Part shown: one piece after another, positions 24,688 through 33,415 of the stretch
Layout: the number at the start of each line of letters is the position of its first letter
How positions within the stretch are numbered: the first letter of the stretch is position 1
Assembly: GCF_900199725.1 (NCBI RefSeq)
Contig: NZ_LT904904.1
Location: 609,809 to 673,808 of the forward strand
Direction of reading: 5' to 3'
Length of the DNA: 64,000 nt
From: Cytobacillus massiliigabonensis
GTDB lineage: Bacteria; Bacillota; Bacilli; Bacillales; Cytobacillaceae
Notes under the pieces: generated by a model
Told to the model about the DNA's origin: nothing
What the model saw: the letters and a program-made list of their open reading frames with translations, nothing else
Database searches by the model: none
Made by a program: the position numbers and the translations under genes

Positions 24688-26037
24688 ATGGAGGATCTTC
24701 AATTTCTTATTTCAAGATGGAAACAAATACTGCAAAAATTAGAGAAGAATAACGGCAAAGTCTACCAAATGGAAATTGGCGAAAAGGCAACACAGCAGGA
24801 GATTGAGGCGAAAGAAAAGGAGTTAGGGTGTCAATTGCCTCCTTCATATAAATACATAGTACAAAACATAGGAAAATCCCTCTCTTTTTATTACTCATTT
24901 TCTGAGGATACAATGATTCCCAGTGAATTTAGCGAAATATTTTCAGGAGAGATCCATTGGAATATCGACTGTCTTCAGAATTTAACTAGGTTAGCTGACC
25001 AACTAATGGAGGATGGAGAAGATTACGGAGAAACGCTTAGAGGGAAATTAGAGTTCGCTCACGCCGGTAATGGAGATGTTTATGCATTCGATATATCTGT
25101 TGACAGAGATGAAAAGCCAGTTATTTATTGGGATCATGAGGAAGACACGGTTAACTATATTGCCGATTCATTTATCGATTATTTATTGAAAATTACTGAA
25201 ATTGGGTGTGTTGGCAGTGAAAAATGGCAGTTTGAATATTTTCTAAGCGATTCGGGATTGGATACTGCAAGTCTAGCAGCTGTAAAGTGGAAGCAATGGT
25301 TTGAGACATTTTCAGAGACAGCATTAGAAGATGTGAAAAATAATATGGAACAGCTAGCAGCCTTTGTTGTCTATCGAGGGAAAATAGATGAAGAAACAAT
25401 CGATTTTTTCATGAAATTTAATAGACATGAACTATTTCAGTTCCTATTAACAGAATTAAAAGGAACATTTAAAGAACAGAAACTAATATGTGAGATTATT
25501 GGTCGAGTTCTAGGATTTTACGCTGAGGCATGGGTTACCAGCCTCTGGGATGCGAAGCCAGATCATATCGATACTAGATTACGTTCGTACTTAACTTCTA
25601 TGTGTATAAGTAAAGATAAAGGATTACCCTTCGTATTGAATTTTCTTGAACAAGCTATTAAAAAGTTAAATGGGTATGAAGCACTTTCTCATCTTGGTGA
25701 TTTTCATTCGAGGGATGTGATTTCCTGGATGGAGAACCATGTGACATTTCCTGTGACAGACGGATGGGACGAATTATTCGTAAGGTCAAACTTTTCATGG
25801 GATGACATAGAAAGGTGGACCTCTTTAGAGGAGAAGCATGAAGCAACTGTCATTCATGCATTAGAAAAGCATGTCCGGGAGAAAGCAGCAAATAATAGAT
25901 TTGCTTATGCTATACCAGGACTTCCTGCAAAATCAGAATTTCTTGATTTTCTAGTTGAATTACGCAATAAACAAGTGTTAAAAAAACGAATCTTGCTTAT
26001 TGAAAATGTTATCCAAAACATACATATATTATATTGA
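24688..26037 (+). CDS. Large SMI1/KNR4 (SUKH) protein with helical C-terminal domain
   Basis: A 449-residue protein. Residues 20-170 are a SUKH domain: ATQQEIEAKEKELGCQLPPS followed by YKYIVQN, and LEFAHAGNGDVYAFDIS followed by WDHEEDT. Residues 180-449 are a helical region resembling HEAT-like repeats, unassigned. It lies in the same direction as the two preceding immunity-like genes. No effector toxin is visible, so the target cannot be named. The start ATG follows GGCGAGGC weakly. Confidence 0.7.
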   Translation: MEDLQFLISRWKQILQKLEKNNGKVYQMEIGEKATQQEIEAKEKELGCQLPPSYKYIVQNIGKSLSFYYSFSEDTMIPSEFSEIFSGEIHWNIDCLQNLTRLADQLMEDGEDYGETLRGKLEFAHAGNGDVYAFDISVDRDEKPVIYWDHEEDTVNYIADSFIDYLLKITEIGCVGSEKWQFEYFLSDSGLDTASLAAVKWKQWFETFSETALEDVKNNMEQLAAFVVYRGKIDEETIDFFMKFNRHELFQFLLTELKGTFKEQKLICEIIGRVLGFYAEAWVTSLWDAKPDHIDTRLRSYLTSMCISKDKGLPFVLNFLEQAIKKLNGYEALSHLGDFHSRDVISWMENHVTFPVTDGWDELFVRSNFSWDDIERWTSLEEKHEATVIHALEKHVREKAANNRFAYAIPGLPAKSEFLDFLVELRNKQVLKKRILLIENVIQNIHILY

Positions 26038-26041
26038 GAAT

Positions 26042-26176
26042 AAAGGGACACGGGGGCTGGCCCTTCGTCCCGATACCTTGTTAAGTAACATTCTGGAATA
26101 ACAAAGAGCCGATAATGTTTGGCTCTCTGTTTCTATTATTAACTCCAGACAAGGTTCCTGCCCCTCTGACCCTCAA
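26042..26176. repeat. Two GGGACAGG-type repeats flanking a hairpin
   Basis: AGGGACACGGGGGCTGGCCC and TTCGTCCCG at 26042-26075, and AGACAAGGTTCCTGCCCC at 26149-26166, belong to the dispersed family. Between them AGAGCC/GGCTCT (26105-26126) forms a small terminator-like hairpin between the convergent genes. Confidence 0.45.
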
Positions 26177-27268
26177 TTAATTGATTGTAACTTCCGTTTG
26201 CAGCGGTAAATTTTTGTATAGCCATTCCACATCAGTGTTTAACATTCGAATGCATCCTAAACTGACGTTGCCTCCAATGGAGGATGGATCGTTCGTTCCA
26301 TGAATCCCGTATTTTGTTCCCTTTGTTCCTGGTACATCGAGACCAAGCCAATGACTGCCTAAAGGATTCTTTGGATCGCCTCCAGGAATTCCCTTTGTGC
26401 TATACCATGGTTTCTCGATTTTATTAATGATTTTATACGTTCCTTCAGGTGTGAATGATGAATTTTTTCCTGTTCCTACTGAAAAAGTTTTTATTACTTT
26501 CTTGTCTTGATATACAAGAAGCTGGTTTGTTTTTTTTGAAATGACAAGGCTGTACCCGGCAGTCGACTTGTTATTATCTTTATTTTCTGACATCTTTTGC
26601 AATACATAAGGACCTGGAATCTGCAGTGTTTCCCCATATTTCAATTGGTCTGGATTATTGATTCCATTAAAATTTGCTAATGACACACGATAGGAAGCGT
26701 TTCCATAGTATTTCCTCGAAATACTCGCAAATGTTTCACCCTTACTTACCGTATGATAAAACATAAACTCAGGATCAGGAATATTCAGCTTCGTCCCTAC
26801 ACGAATCTCTTTTGCCGGATTTGTAATCCCGTTAAAAGAAGCAATCTTATTCTGATACTGACTGCTTGAAAAATAGAGCATAGTAATACTAAAAAGTGTT
26901 TCCTTCTTCTTCACTTCATGTTCAATCACACGAATGTCTTCTTTCTTTTTCTCTACATTTTGACAAGTGCATTTCTTCTCTGCTTTTGTCTGTATAGCGT
27001 CTACTTTTATTTCAGTTTTTAACTCCTGTTTCTCTGCTGAAGCTAAAACTTGCTCCTGATTTTCATTCTTTTTTGATGGCTTAATTTCTTCCTCACTTTG
27101 AAAAAGCTGATTCGAACTTGAATAAATAATTGGTACGGCTACAAAAAGACTGATTAAAAAGAAAAGCATGATAAAGGTGAATAAGAAGTTCCTTTTTTTT
27201 CGTCTCCTATTTTTATAATGCTTAGACCGAGAAAGCATCTTTTCTTGAACATCCTTCGTATTCGACAT
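26177..27268 (-). CDS. LysM-containing L,D-transpeptidase (YkuD family)
   Basis: A 363-residue protein. A basic N-terminus (about 1-30) and one membrane segment (about 30-50) anchor it, followed by a charged linker, two LysM motifs (KKKETLFSITMLYF at about 125 and SKGETFASISRKYYG at about 180) and a C-terminal YkuD catalytic domain. The catalytic signature is HGTNDPSSIGG followed by VSLGCIRM, with Cys as nucleophile. The ATG at 27268 is preceded by GAGGGGAAG. Function: 3-3 cross-linking or remodelling of peptidoglycan or attachment of wall components. Confidence 0.88.
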   Translation of the reverse strand: MSNTKDVQEKMLSRSKHYKNRRRKKRNFLFTFIMLFFLISLFVAVPIIYSSSNQLFQSEEEIKPSKKNENQEQVLASAEKQELKTEIKVDAIQTKAEKKCTCQNVEKKKEDIRVIEHEVKKKETLFSITMLYFSSSQYQNKIASFNGITNPAKEIRVGTKLNIPDPEFMFYHTVSKGETFASISRKYYGNASYRVSLANFNGINNPDQLKYGETLQIPGPYVLQKMSENKDNNKSTAGYSLVISKKTNQLLVYQDKKVIKTFSVGTGKNSSFTPEGTYKIINKIEKPWYSTKGIPGGDPKNPLGSHWLGLDVPGTKGTKYGIHGTNDPSSIGGNVSLGCIRMLNTDVEWLYKNLPLQTEVTIN

Positions 27269-27526
27269 TTTTCTTCCCCTCACACTAAAATTTAACAAAA
27301 TCCACCAAATTATAGCGCGTTTTGGCGGGAAATAAAGCGGAAATAACAAAAATAGGTCTACTAAAAATACAAATCACACCTTTATAACCAATTTTTGTTA
27401 ACAATTTGATAAAAATCTAGTCAAAACAAACCTATCACACCTATTACCTTTTACTTAGGGAACAGAGAGAGTTTACTAGTATTGCCAGTTATAGTAAGAT
27501 GTTGGTTTTTTAAAACTGCTATGTTG

Positions 27527-27549
27527 CGGGACCAGGTTCCTGTCCTGCT
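27527..27549. repeat. GGGACAGG-type dispersed repeat
   Basis: GCGGGACCAGGTTCCTGTCC is a short palindrome of the family found also at 6081, 15834, 17961, 26042, 26149 and 36932. Confidence 0.45.
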
Positions 27550-27694
27550 AAATATTAAAATTTAAATTAATTTGCTAGTATTCAGTCCACTTCTGTTAAA
27601 ATAGAATTAAAGGTTTATAGAGATTCTATAAACTATTTTTCTCTGTCAGAATGTTCTGGCAGAAAATTACATAATCTTGAGGAGGAATAGTTGG

Positions 27695-29929
27695 ATGGCT
27701 TATTTACCAAAGTCTTATCGAAAGTTTTTAGCAACAGCTTCAGCGGCTGCTCTAGTAGTTTCGCTTGCTGCGCCTGCTGCCAATGCAGCTGAAACAAAGC
27801 AATTTTCTGATGTAAAGGGAGATTTCTGGGCTTTTAAAGAAATTTATAGTTTAGTAGATAGCGGTGTGATCAGCGGCTATGAAGATGGTACTTTTAAACC
27901 TAGTACTGCGATCATTAGAGGGCAAGCGGCTAATCTATTAACTAAGGCATTGAAGCTTCCAATTCCAACTGATTTGAAGGCGTTTTCAGACGTAAGCGAG
28001 AAGTCTTCTTTCGCTCATGGTGCAGCAGCAGCGAAGCAAGCGGGCATCTTTACTGGATCCAACAATAAATTTGGAGCTGCAGACGTATTAACGCGTGAAC
28101 AAATGGCAACTGTTTTAGTCCGTGCATTTGACTTGAAAGCTACAGATAAGGAAGTTACATTCACAGATGCGGATAAAATTAGTGCATCACATAAGGAAAA
28201 TGTAACAATCCTTGCACAAAACGGAATTACAACTGGAAAAGAAGATGGATCATTTGATCCGAAAGCATCCGTTAACCGTGCAACTTTTGCGACATTCCTG
28301 TATCGTGCGATTGAAAAGTCAAATCAAGAAAAGCCAGAGGATACGTATAAGTTATCTTTAATGCATACAAATGATACACATGCCCATTTAGATACGATAG
28401 CAAAACGTGCAACAGCTATTAAAAATGTAAGAGCAGAAAAGCCAAATGCCTTGTTAATTGATGCAGGGGATGTTCTGACAGGAACACTTTATTTTAATGA
28501 GTTTAAAGGACAAGCTGATTTAGCTTTCATGAACTATTTAAAATATGATGTCATGACTTTTGGGAACCATGAATTTGACTTAGGCAGTTCGGATGATGGC
28601 CATAAGGCATTAGCAGAGTTCATCAAAGGAGCGAAATTCCCATTTGTAAGTGCGAATGTTGATTTCTCAAAGGATGAGCTATTTAAAGATGTATATAAAG
28701 GCGGAACCATTGCGGATTCTCCAGCAGAAGGCACCATTTTCAGCGGTATTGTGAAAGAGGTAAATGGAGAAAAGGTTGGGATCTTTGGTATAACAACAGC
28801 AGAGACAGCTGAAATTTCAAGCCCAGGAAAAGTTGAATTCCAAAATTATCTAGAAAAGGCGAAACAAACGGTTCAAGCATTCGAGGATAAAGGAATTAAC
28901 AAAATTATCGCTGTTTCCCATATCGGATATGATGATAATGTTGCTTATGACAATGATCTTGAGCTAGCAGCTGCTGTAGATGGCATCGACATCATTGTTG
29001 GCGGACACACCCATACACAACTAGATGAGCCAGTCGTGATTGAGAAGGATAAGAGCGGGAAAGAAAAAGATCCTACTGTCATTGTTCAAGCATACCAATA
29101 CAGTGATTTCCTTGGAACACTTGATGTTGAATTTGATAAGGATGGAAAAGTAGTTGGACAAGCTGGGGAATTGATTAAGGTCGCAGACCAGGCTGAAGAT
29201 CCAGAAGCAGCAGAAATGCTTAAACAATATTCAAGCAAAGTTGCAGTAATTAAGAATCAAGAAGTCGGTGCAGTTGCTGCTGTAGAATTGCCAAATCCTC
29301 GTCAAGGTTCGGGCTCGCTAGAAAGTGTAAGAAGCAATGAGACGGCATTAGGAAACTTAATTACTGATGGGATGCTAGATAAAGCGAAGGAATTTAATCC
29401 GAATACGGTTATTGCTATGCAAAACGGCGGAGGAATCCGAGCAGCTATTGATGCAGGACCAATCACTTTAGGTGAAATTCTGACTACATTATCTTTCGGC
29501 AATACGCTGGCAACAGTGAAATTAACGGGTGCAGAAATTTTAGAAACGCTAGAGCATAGTGTAAAAGAGGCACCGAAAGAACATGGCAGATTCCTGCATG
29601 TATCAGGAATGAAATTTACTTATGACAGTTCAAAACCAGCAGGTGAAAGAATTGTCACTGTTGAGGTTGCTGAAAAAGCCGGCGAATTCACACCGCTAGA
29701 TAAAGAAAAGGAATATGTCGTTGCAACAAACGGCTTTACGGCAAAAGGCCAAGAGGGCTATGAGGCACTTGGTAAAGCATACAAGGAAGGCCGCGTAACA
29801 GATTTAGGATTTGCTGATTGGGAAAACTTAAGAGATTATGTAATCAAGTTAAAAACAGTGGAACCAAAAATCGAAGGCCGTATTATCGATTTAGCAACAA
29901 AAACTGGAGCGCCTGTTATAGCTGAATAA
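27695..29929 (+). CDS. Surface 5'-nucleotidase with three N-terminal SLH domains
   Basis: A 744-residue exported enzyme. The signal peptide (1-34) begins MAYLPKSYRKFLATAS and ends ANAAE. Three SLH domains span about 38-205 (FSDVKGDFWAFKEIYSLV, ISGYEDGTFKP, VNRATFATFLYRA). The metallophosphatase domain (about 220-470) shows HTNDTHAHLD, DAGDVLTGT, GNHEFD and GGHTHT. A 5'-nucleotidase C-terminal domain follows with NGGGIRAAI. The ATG at 27695 is 9 bp after GAGGAGG; a TTG at 27677 lies in front of that site. It should hydrolyse extracellular nucleotides while bound to wall polysaccharide. Its SLH region closely resembles that of the S-layer protein at 34033. Confidence 0.92.
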   Translation: MAYLPKSYRKFLATASAAALVVSLAAPAANAAETKQFSDVKGDFWAFKEIYSLVDSGVISGYEDGTFKPSTAIIRGQAANLLTKALKLPIPTDLKAFSDVSEKSSFAHGAAAAKQAGIFTGSNNKFGAADVLTREQMATVLVRAFDLKATDKEVTFTDADKISASHKENVTILAQNGITTGKEDGSFDPKASVNRATFATFLYRAIEKSNQEKPEDTYKLSLMHTNDTHAHLDTIAKRATAIKNVRAEKPNALLIDAGDVLTGTLYFNEFKGQADLAFMNYLKYDVMTFGNHEFDLGSSDDGHKALAEFIKGAKFPFVSANVDFSKDELFKDVYKGGTIADSPAEGTIFSGIVKEVNGEKVGIFGITTAETAEISSPGKVEFQNYLEKAKQTVQAFEDKGINKIIAVSHIGYDDNVAYDNDLELAAAVDGIDIIVGGHTHTQLDEPVVIEKDKSGKEKDPTVIVQAYQYSDFLGTLDVEFDKDGKVVGQAGELIKVADQAEDPEAAEMLKQYSSKVAVIKNQEVGAVAAVELPNPRQGSGSLESVRSNETALGNLITDGMLDKAKEFNPNTVIAMQNGGGIRAAIDAGPITLGEILTTLSFGNTLATVKLTGAEILETLEHSVKEAPKEHGRFLHVSGMKFTYDSSKPAGERIVTVEVAEKAGEFTPLDKEKEYVVATNGFTAKGQEGYEALGKAYKEGRVTDLGFADWENLRDYVIKLKTVEPKIEGRIIDLATKTGAPVIAE

Positions 29930-29950
29930 GCATAAAAGGGCAGAAAAATA

Positions 29951-29982
29951 AAAGGCATCGTCCATATGGGCGATGCCTTTTA
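29951..29982 (+). terminator. Rho-independent terminator
   Basis: AAAGGCATCG and CGATGCCTTT flank a 10-nt loop, followed by TTATCC; placed between convergent genes. Confidence 0.8.
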
Positions 29983-29999
29983 TCCTCAAGTGCAAATGT

Positions 30000-30995
30000 T
30001 TATTTATTATCAATCCCTCGGGATAGAAATACGGCAAATTGCGTTCTATTCACGAGTTCTTTTGGTGCAAAGGAACCATCTTCTTTGCCTGTAGTAATAC
30101 CGGATGCAGCTAACTTCTGTATGTCATCTGCTGCATAATAGCCTTGTGGGATATCAGTGAAAGATACGGCTGACTGTGCAGGTGCCAGTTCAAAGGCACG
30201 GGAAAAAATTATCGCTAGATGTTCTCTCGAAAGTGTTTCCTCTGGTCTGAAATTGCCAGCTTCATCCCCTTTGATAATGCCAGCCTTGTCAACAGCATTG
30301 ATGGCACCTAATGCCCAATGATCTTCTGTTACATCATTGAATTTTTTTGAACGGTCCGCAACAGGAAGCTCGAAGGCTTCAGCAAGCAATGCGGCTACTT
30401 CTCCGCGAGTGATTCGGAGATCGGGTTTAAATTGACTTCCCTCATAACCGATAATAATTTCCTGCTTATTTAAATCAGCTATTTGCGATTCTGCCCAGAA
30501 ACTAGAAGGAATGTCCTTGAACTGCCCGAGTGGCATTTGGTAATCCAATACTCTTTTTGCCCCTATGTATCGTTCCTTCCAATAATAAGGATCGTCTAAA
30601 CTAGAAAACATGACTCCCTTTGATGTGGAAGCATGAATAAATTGGTTATCGCCTAAGTAAATGCCGTCATGTGAAGGCCCATCTTTATATGTTTCAAAAA
30701 ATACGATATCCCCTACACGAAGCTGAGCCCGATCAATATCTTTGCCAAAATGATATTGATCAGCCGTCGTACGCGGCAGCTGTACACCCATTTTTTTAAA
30801 AACAAATTGGATATAGCCGGAGCAGTCAAAGCCTACAGGGCTAGTCCCGCCAAATTGATAAGGGGATCCAATATAAAGCTTTGATAGAGGCAAAATATGG
30901 TTGTAATTAATCGCAGCCGATGCTTCTATTTTTGGCTGATGAAAGGCTAGGATGGATACTCCTGCAATAAATGTCAGACATAGACGCTTGAACAT
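30000..30995 (-). CDS. NlpC/P60 endopeptidase with three C-terminal SLH domains
   Basis: A 331-residue exported wall enzyme. The signal peptide (1-26) ends KIEAS. The NlpC/P60 domain (about 30-150) has the nucleophile Cys in GFDCSGYIQFV, His in SHDGIYLGD and a third polar residue near FIHAS. Three SLH domains follow (about 158-331: FKDIPSSFWAESQIADLN, IIGYEGSQFKPDLRITR, TQFAVFLSRGI). It should cut peptide stems of peptidoglycan while anchored to the wall polymer. Confidence 0.9.
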   Translation of the reverse strand: MFKRLCLTFIAGVSILAFHQPKIEASAAINYNHILPLSKLYIGSPYQFGGTSPVGFDCSGYIQFVFKKMGVQLPRTTADQYHFGKDIDRAQLRVGDIVFFETYKDGPSHDGIYLGDNQFIHASTSKGVMFSSLDDPYYWKERYIGAKRVLDYQMPLGQFKDIPSSFWAESQIADLNKQEIIIGYEGSQFKPDLRITRGEVAALLAEAFELPVADRSKKFNDVTEDHWALGAINAVDKAGIIKGDEAGNFRPEETLSREHLAIIFSRAFELAPAQSAVSFTDIPQGYYAADDIQKLAASGITTGKEDGSFAPKELVNRTQFAVFLSRGIDNK

Positions 30996-31092
30996 TAAAA
31001 CTCTTCCTCTCTCTTCATTTAGCTGCTACTATCATAGCATTCTATTTAGAGACAGGACTAGACGAAAATTGTCGTATTTTTAGAGGAATGAA

Positions 31093-31120
31093 AAAATGCC
31101 CCTAAATTTAGGAGCATTTT
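31093..31120 (-). terminator. Rho-independent terminator
   Basis: A near-palindrome with stem AAAATGC and CCTAAA/TTTAGG plus one mismatch lies just after the adaptor gene on the minus strand. Confidence 0.75.
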
Positions 31121-31126
31121 CCAAGG

Positions 31127-32335
31127 TTAATTCAAAAATCCAGCTAACAAATACTTTGCTTTTTCTTTTTTTGTCGTATTTTTCAAATCACTTTTCTGCA
31201 GTTTTTCAAGCTTTAAGGGAGTAAAAATGCTTATATTGTTTCCATGGATTTTGGCTGAATGAGGGATGATTTTCTCACCTTTTTCTATCCCTTTAGTTAT
31301 CTCTATCATTCCACGCTCTTTCAAACCCGTTGTTACACTACGTTTTTCAATTTCCCCACTTGATGTTAAGAGCCAAACATAACGTTTCTTTTTCTTCTTG
31401 TGCACACTTTCTTTAGGGACAATTAATGCATCTAGCACTTCATTGGTTACGATATCTACTTTTGAATGGGCTCCAACAGAAGGTCCTTCTTCCTCTCCTT
31501 CAAAATGAACAGTGAAAGGAAATCTGCTCTCCTTGTCTACGCTGGGCTCATTTTCAGGGAATGTTTGAACGTAAGACAGGGTACCTGTGATTTTTTCTTT
31601 TGCTTTGCTATTGTATACAAATGCCTTCATTCCTTCTTCGACTTTGAAGACATCACTCTCAGAAAGTGTTCCATAAACAGATGGGGTTTCTGACATAAGC
31701 GTAAGAACCGGATTTTGCAAATCATAGCGAATTTCCTTTACAATTCCACTTGTTTGGCTTTGAATAGTGAGATCTGCCACATTATTATTCAAGCTTGTAA
31801 GCAGTTGTTCAATTTTTCCTATTTCATTTTCAAAGAAGGCAATTTCTAACTCTTTGTCATATATTTCTTGTTCGATAGAGTGAGAAACGATTTGTTGTCC
31901 GGAGTCTTTTTCTTCCTCTGACTTGTTGTTCGTTTCAACAGATGATTGATAGTCTGACAGCCGATCGATATGTGTTTCAAGGCTGTCAATTTTTCCTTCT
32001 AACTCCTCTTTTTCCGTCTGTAATCTTTCCTTTTCTAAATCAATATTATGGGACGTATACATATATAATGGCGTGTTTGCTTCGATTGTATCCCCTTGCT
32101 TAACTAAGAATTGATGGAATGAGCCATTTTTCTCATCGAAATAGTAATGGAATTCCTCAGTTGGTTTTCCTACACCTGAAGTACTAAGTGTTTGAACGAT
32201 ATCCTCTTGTTTAACGGGTGTCCATTTCTTAACATACTGTGTATGCTCGATTTTACTGTTGCTTTTTATAATAAAAAAGATATTGATCATCATAAAAATA
32301 ACACTTGCTAATAAGAAAAGCTGCCATTTTTTCAT
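31127..32335 (-). CDS. HlyD/MFP-family membrane-fusion adaptor (YknX-like)
   Basis: A 402-residue protein with an N-terminal membrane segment (about 5-24). A lipoyl/barrel-sandwich half follows, then a long coiled coil (about 95-190, EKERLQTEKEELEGKIDSLE), the second half with a SGIVKEIRYDLQNP segment, and a beta-barrel region. It follows a YIP1-like gene by 15 bp, the same order as B. subtilis yknW-yknX. In that system YknX links to ABC transporter subunits YknYZ, but no ATPase or permease gene follows here. It may serve a transporter encoded elsewhere. Confidence 0.75.
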   Translation of the reverse strand: MKKWQLFLLASVIFMMINIFFIIKSNSKIEHTQYVKKWTPVKQEDIVQTLSTSGVGKPTEEFHYYFDEKNGSFHQFLVKQGDTIEANTPLYMYTSHNIDLEKERLQTEKEELEGKIDSLETHIDRLSDYQSSVETNNKSEEEKDSGQQIVSHSIEQEIYDKELEIAFFENEIGKIEQLLTSLNNNVADLTIQSQTSGIVKEIRYDLQNPVLTLMSETPSVYGTLSESDVFKVEEGMKAFVYNSKAKEKITGTLSYVQTFPENEPSVDKESRFPFTVHFEGEEEGPSVGAHSKVDIVTNEVLDALIVPKESVHKKKKKRYVWLLTSSGEIEKRSVTTGLKERGMIEITKGIEKGEKIIPHSAKIHGNNISIFTPLKLEKLQKSDLKNTTKKEKAKYLLAGFLN

Positions 32336-32350
32336 AAGAGTACACCGCCT

Positions 32351-33013
32351 TTAGAGGAGATTTTCAATTTTTATATAGGATAAAAGAGCGGAAACTAACC
32401 AAAAGAAGCCATTAATCGCCATTACCATCCAAAAGATGAATATTGGTTCTTTGCTCGTTAATTCTTTTAATCCAAAGTATTGAAGAACCATTGCCAATAC
32501 TTTAAAAATGGAAATCATACCGAAGAAATAGATTAGAATATCTGCATTTGTTATGTATTGCATAATCACGCCTAATGTGAAGGGGGACGACTCGGGATGA
32601 ATGCCTAAAGAAATTGCAAATGGAATAAAAAGTGCTTTTTCGATTAAAACTATTAATAAAACAAACACCTGAATGATGGCGATTTTCTTAAAAGAACCAT
32701 CTGTTACACTCCAAAAAAATAGGCTAGGCAGGAAAACAATTAAAAATGGATAGACAAGCCCGAAAAGCAGCTTTCCAGCAGCAAAAATAGCCTTCTTCAT
32801 TTCAAATTCTGAGCCTGAAAGCTGATAAATTTCTTTAGAAATGGCTTCTGTCCCAATGCCGTAATAAGCATAGATGAATGAAATCGCTATACTTACAAGA
32901 GCTAACAAAGAAAATCGGGACCAGAACCCATTGTGTATTTCAGCATTTTTTAATTGATAGAAGAACGTTTGTGGATATCGAATATCCTTCAAAAACCTTA
33001 TTCGATAGATCAT
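32351..33013 (-). CDS. YIP1-family membrane protein (YknW-like)
   Basis: A 220-residue protein with about five membrane segments. The N-terminus MIYRIRFLKDIRYPQTFFYQ is typical of YIP1 proteins that begin with a short cytoplasmic segment. The ATG at 33013 follows GAGGGA by about 9 bp; the in-frame upstream extension to 33208 passes through a MITE-like repeat and lacks a ribosome binding site. YknW supports oligomerisation of the YknXYZ exporter in B. subtilis. The partner adaptor gene lies immediately downstream. Confidence 0.65.
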   Translation of the reverse strand: MIYRIRFLKDIRYPQTFFYQLKNAEIHNGFWSRFSLLALVSIAISFIYAYYGIGTEAISKEIYQLSGSEFEMKKAIFAAGKLLFGLVYPFLIVFLPSLFFWSVTDGSFKKIAIIQVFVLLIVLIEKALFIPFAISLGIHPESSPFTLGVIMQYITNADILIYFFGMISIFKVLAMVLQYFGLKELTSKEPIFIFWMVMAINGFFWLVSALLSYIKIENLL

Positions 33014-33185
33014 AAATGAAATCCCTCGCATCTTAGATTGTAGGTCAGATCCTAACTCCCTTATTCTATCGTAAATCTGACAGATTTTACTAGTATTAGG
33101 GGGAGAGAAATTAATAGATAGGAAGGAAGTACTGAATAAGTAAGATATTTGACCATAAAAAAATGCACCCATTATTATGGATGCA

Positions 33186-33232
33186 AATGTAAATGCCGGT
33201 CTGCACATAAAGGCTTAATTAATCAGACCGAC
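33186..33232 (-). repeat. MITE-like repeat, internally deleted copy
   Basis: On the minus strand this matches the ends of the elements at 42259 and 46641: it has CGGTCTGATTAATT, AAGCCTTTATG and then GCAGACCGGCATTTACAT, with about 30 bp missing in the middle. It lies in the leader of the YIP1-adaptor pair. Confidence 0.6.
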
Positions 33233-33249
33233 TATTTATTTATAAACAG

Positions 33250-33280
33250 AAAAAAGACCCACTGTTACCAGCAGTGGGCA
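33250..33280 (-). terminator. Terminator-like hairpin in the leader of the YIP1-adaptor operon
   Basis: CCCACTG and CAGTGGG pair around 7 nt, with a T-run on the minus strand (the AAAAAAG at 33251-33257). No minus-strand gene ends here, so it may be an attenuator for the downstream operon or a leftover of a lost gene. Confidence 0.5.
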
Positions 33281-33289
33281 AAAAGGAAA

Positions 33290-33415
33290 GATTGGCTGGT
33301 TTACCAACCAAAATCTTATCGTAGCTTTATTATAGCCTCAGATATAAATAATATTCATTCTAATATTTTTGGCAGGAAAGTGATTATGTGGAAATCGTTT
33401 GGAGAGAAGCCTTGA
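33290..33415 (+). pseudogene. Relic of an SLH/S-layer gene start
   Basis: From 33293 the + strand reads WLVYQPKSYRSFIIAS, matching the N-terminus of the SLH nucleotidase (MAYLPKSYRKFLATAS, 27695). AAAAAGGAAAG precedes it as a degraded ribosome binding site and the ATG is lost. Similarity fades after about 16 codons. It is probably the stump of a deleted S-layer-type gene. Confidence 0.5.

Noticed and set aside
33149..33415. 88-codon frame before the S-layer leader
   Set aside because: It begins in a repeat and has no start signal; only its middle part carries the SLH-gene stump, listed as a pseudogene.
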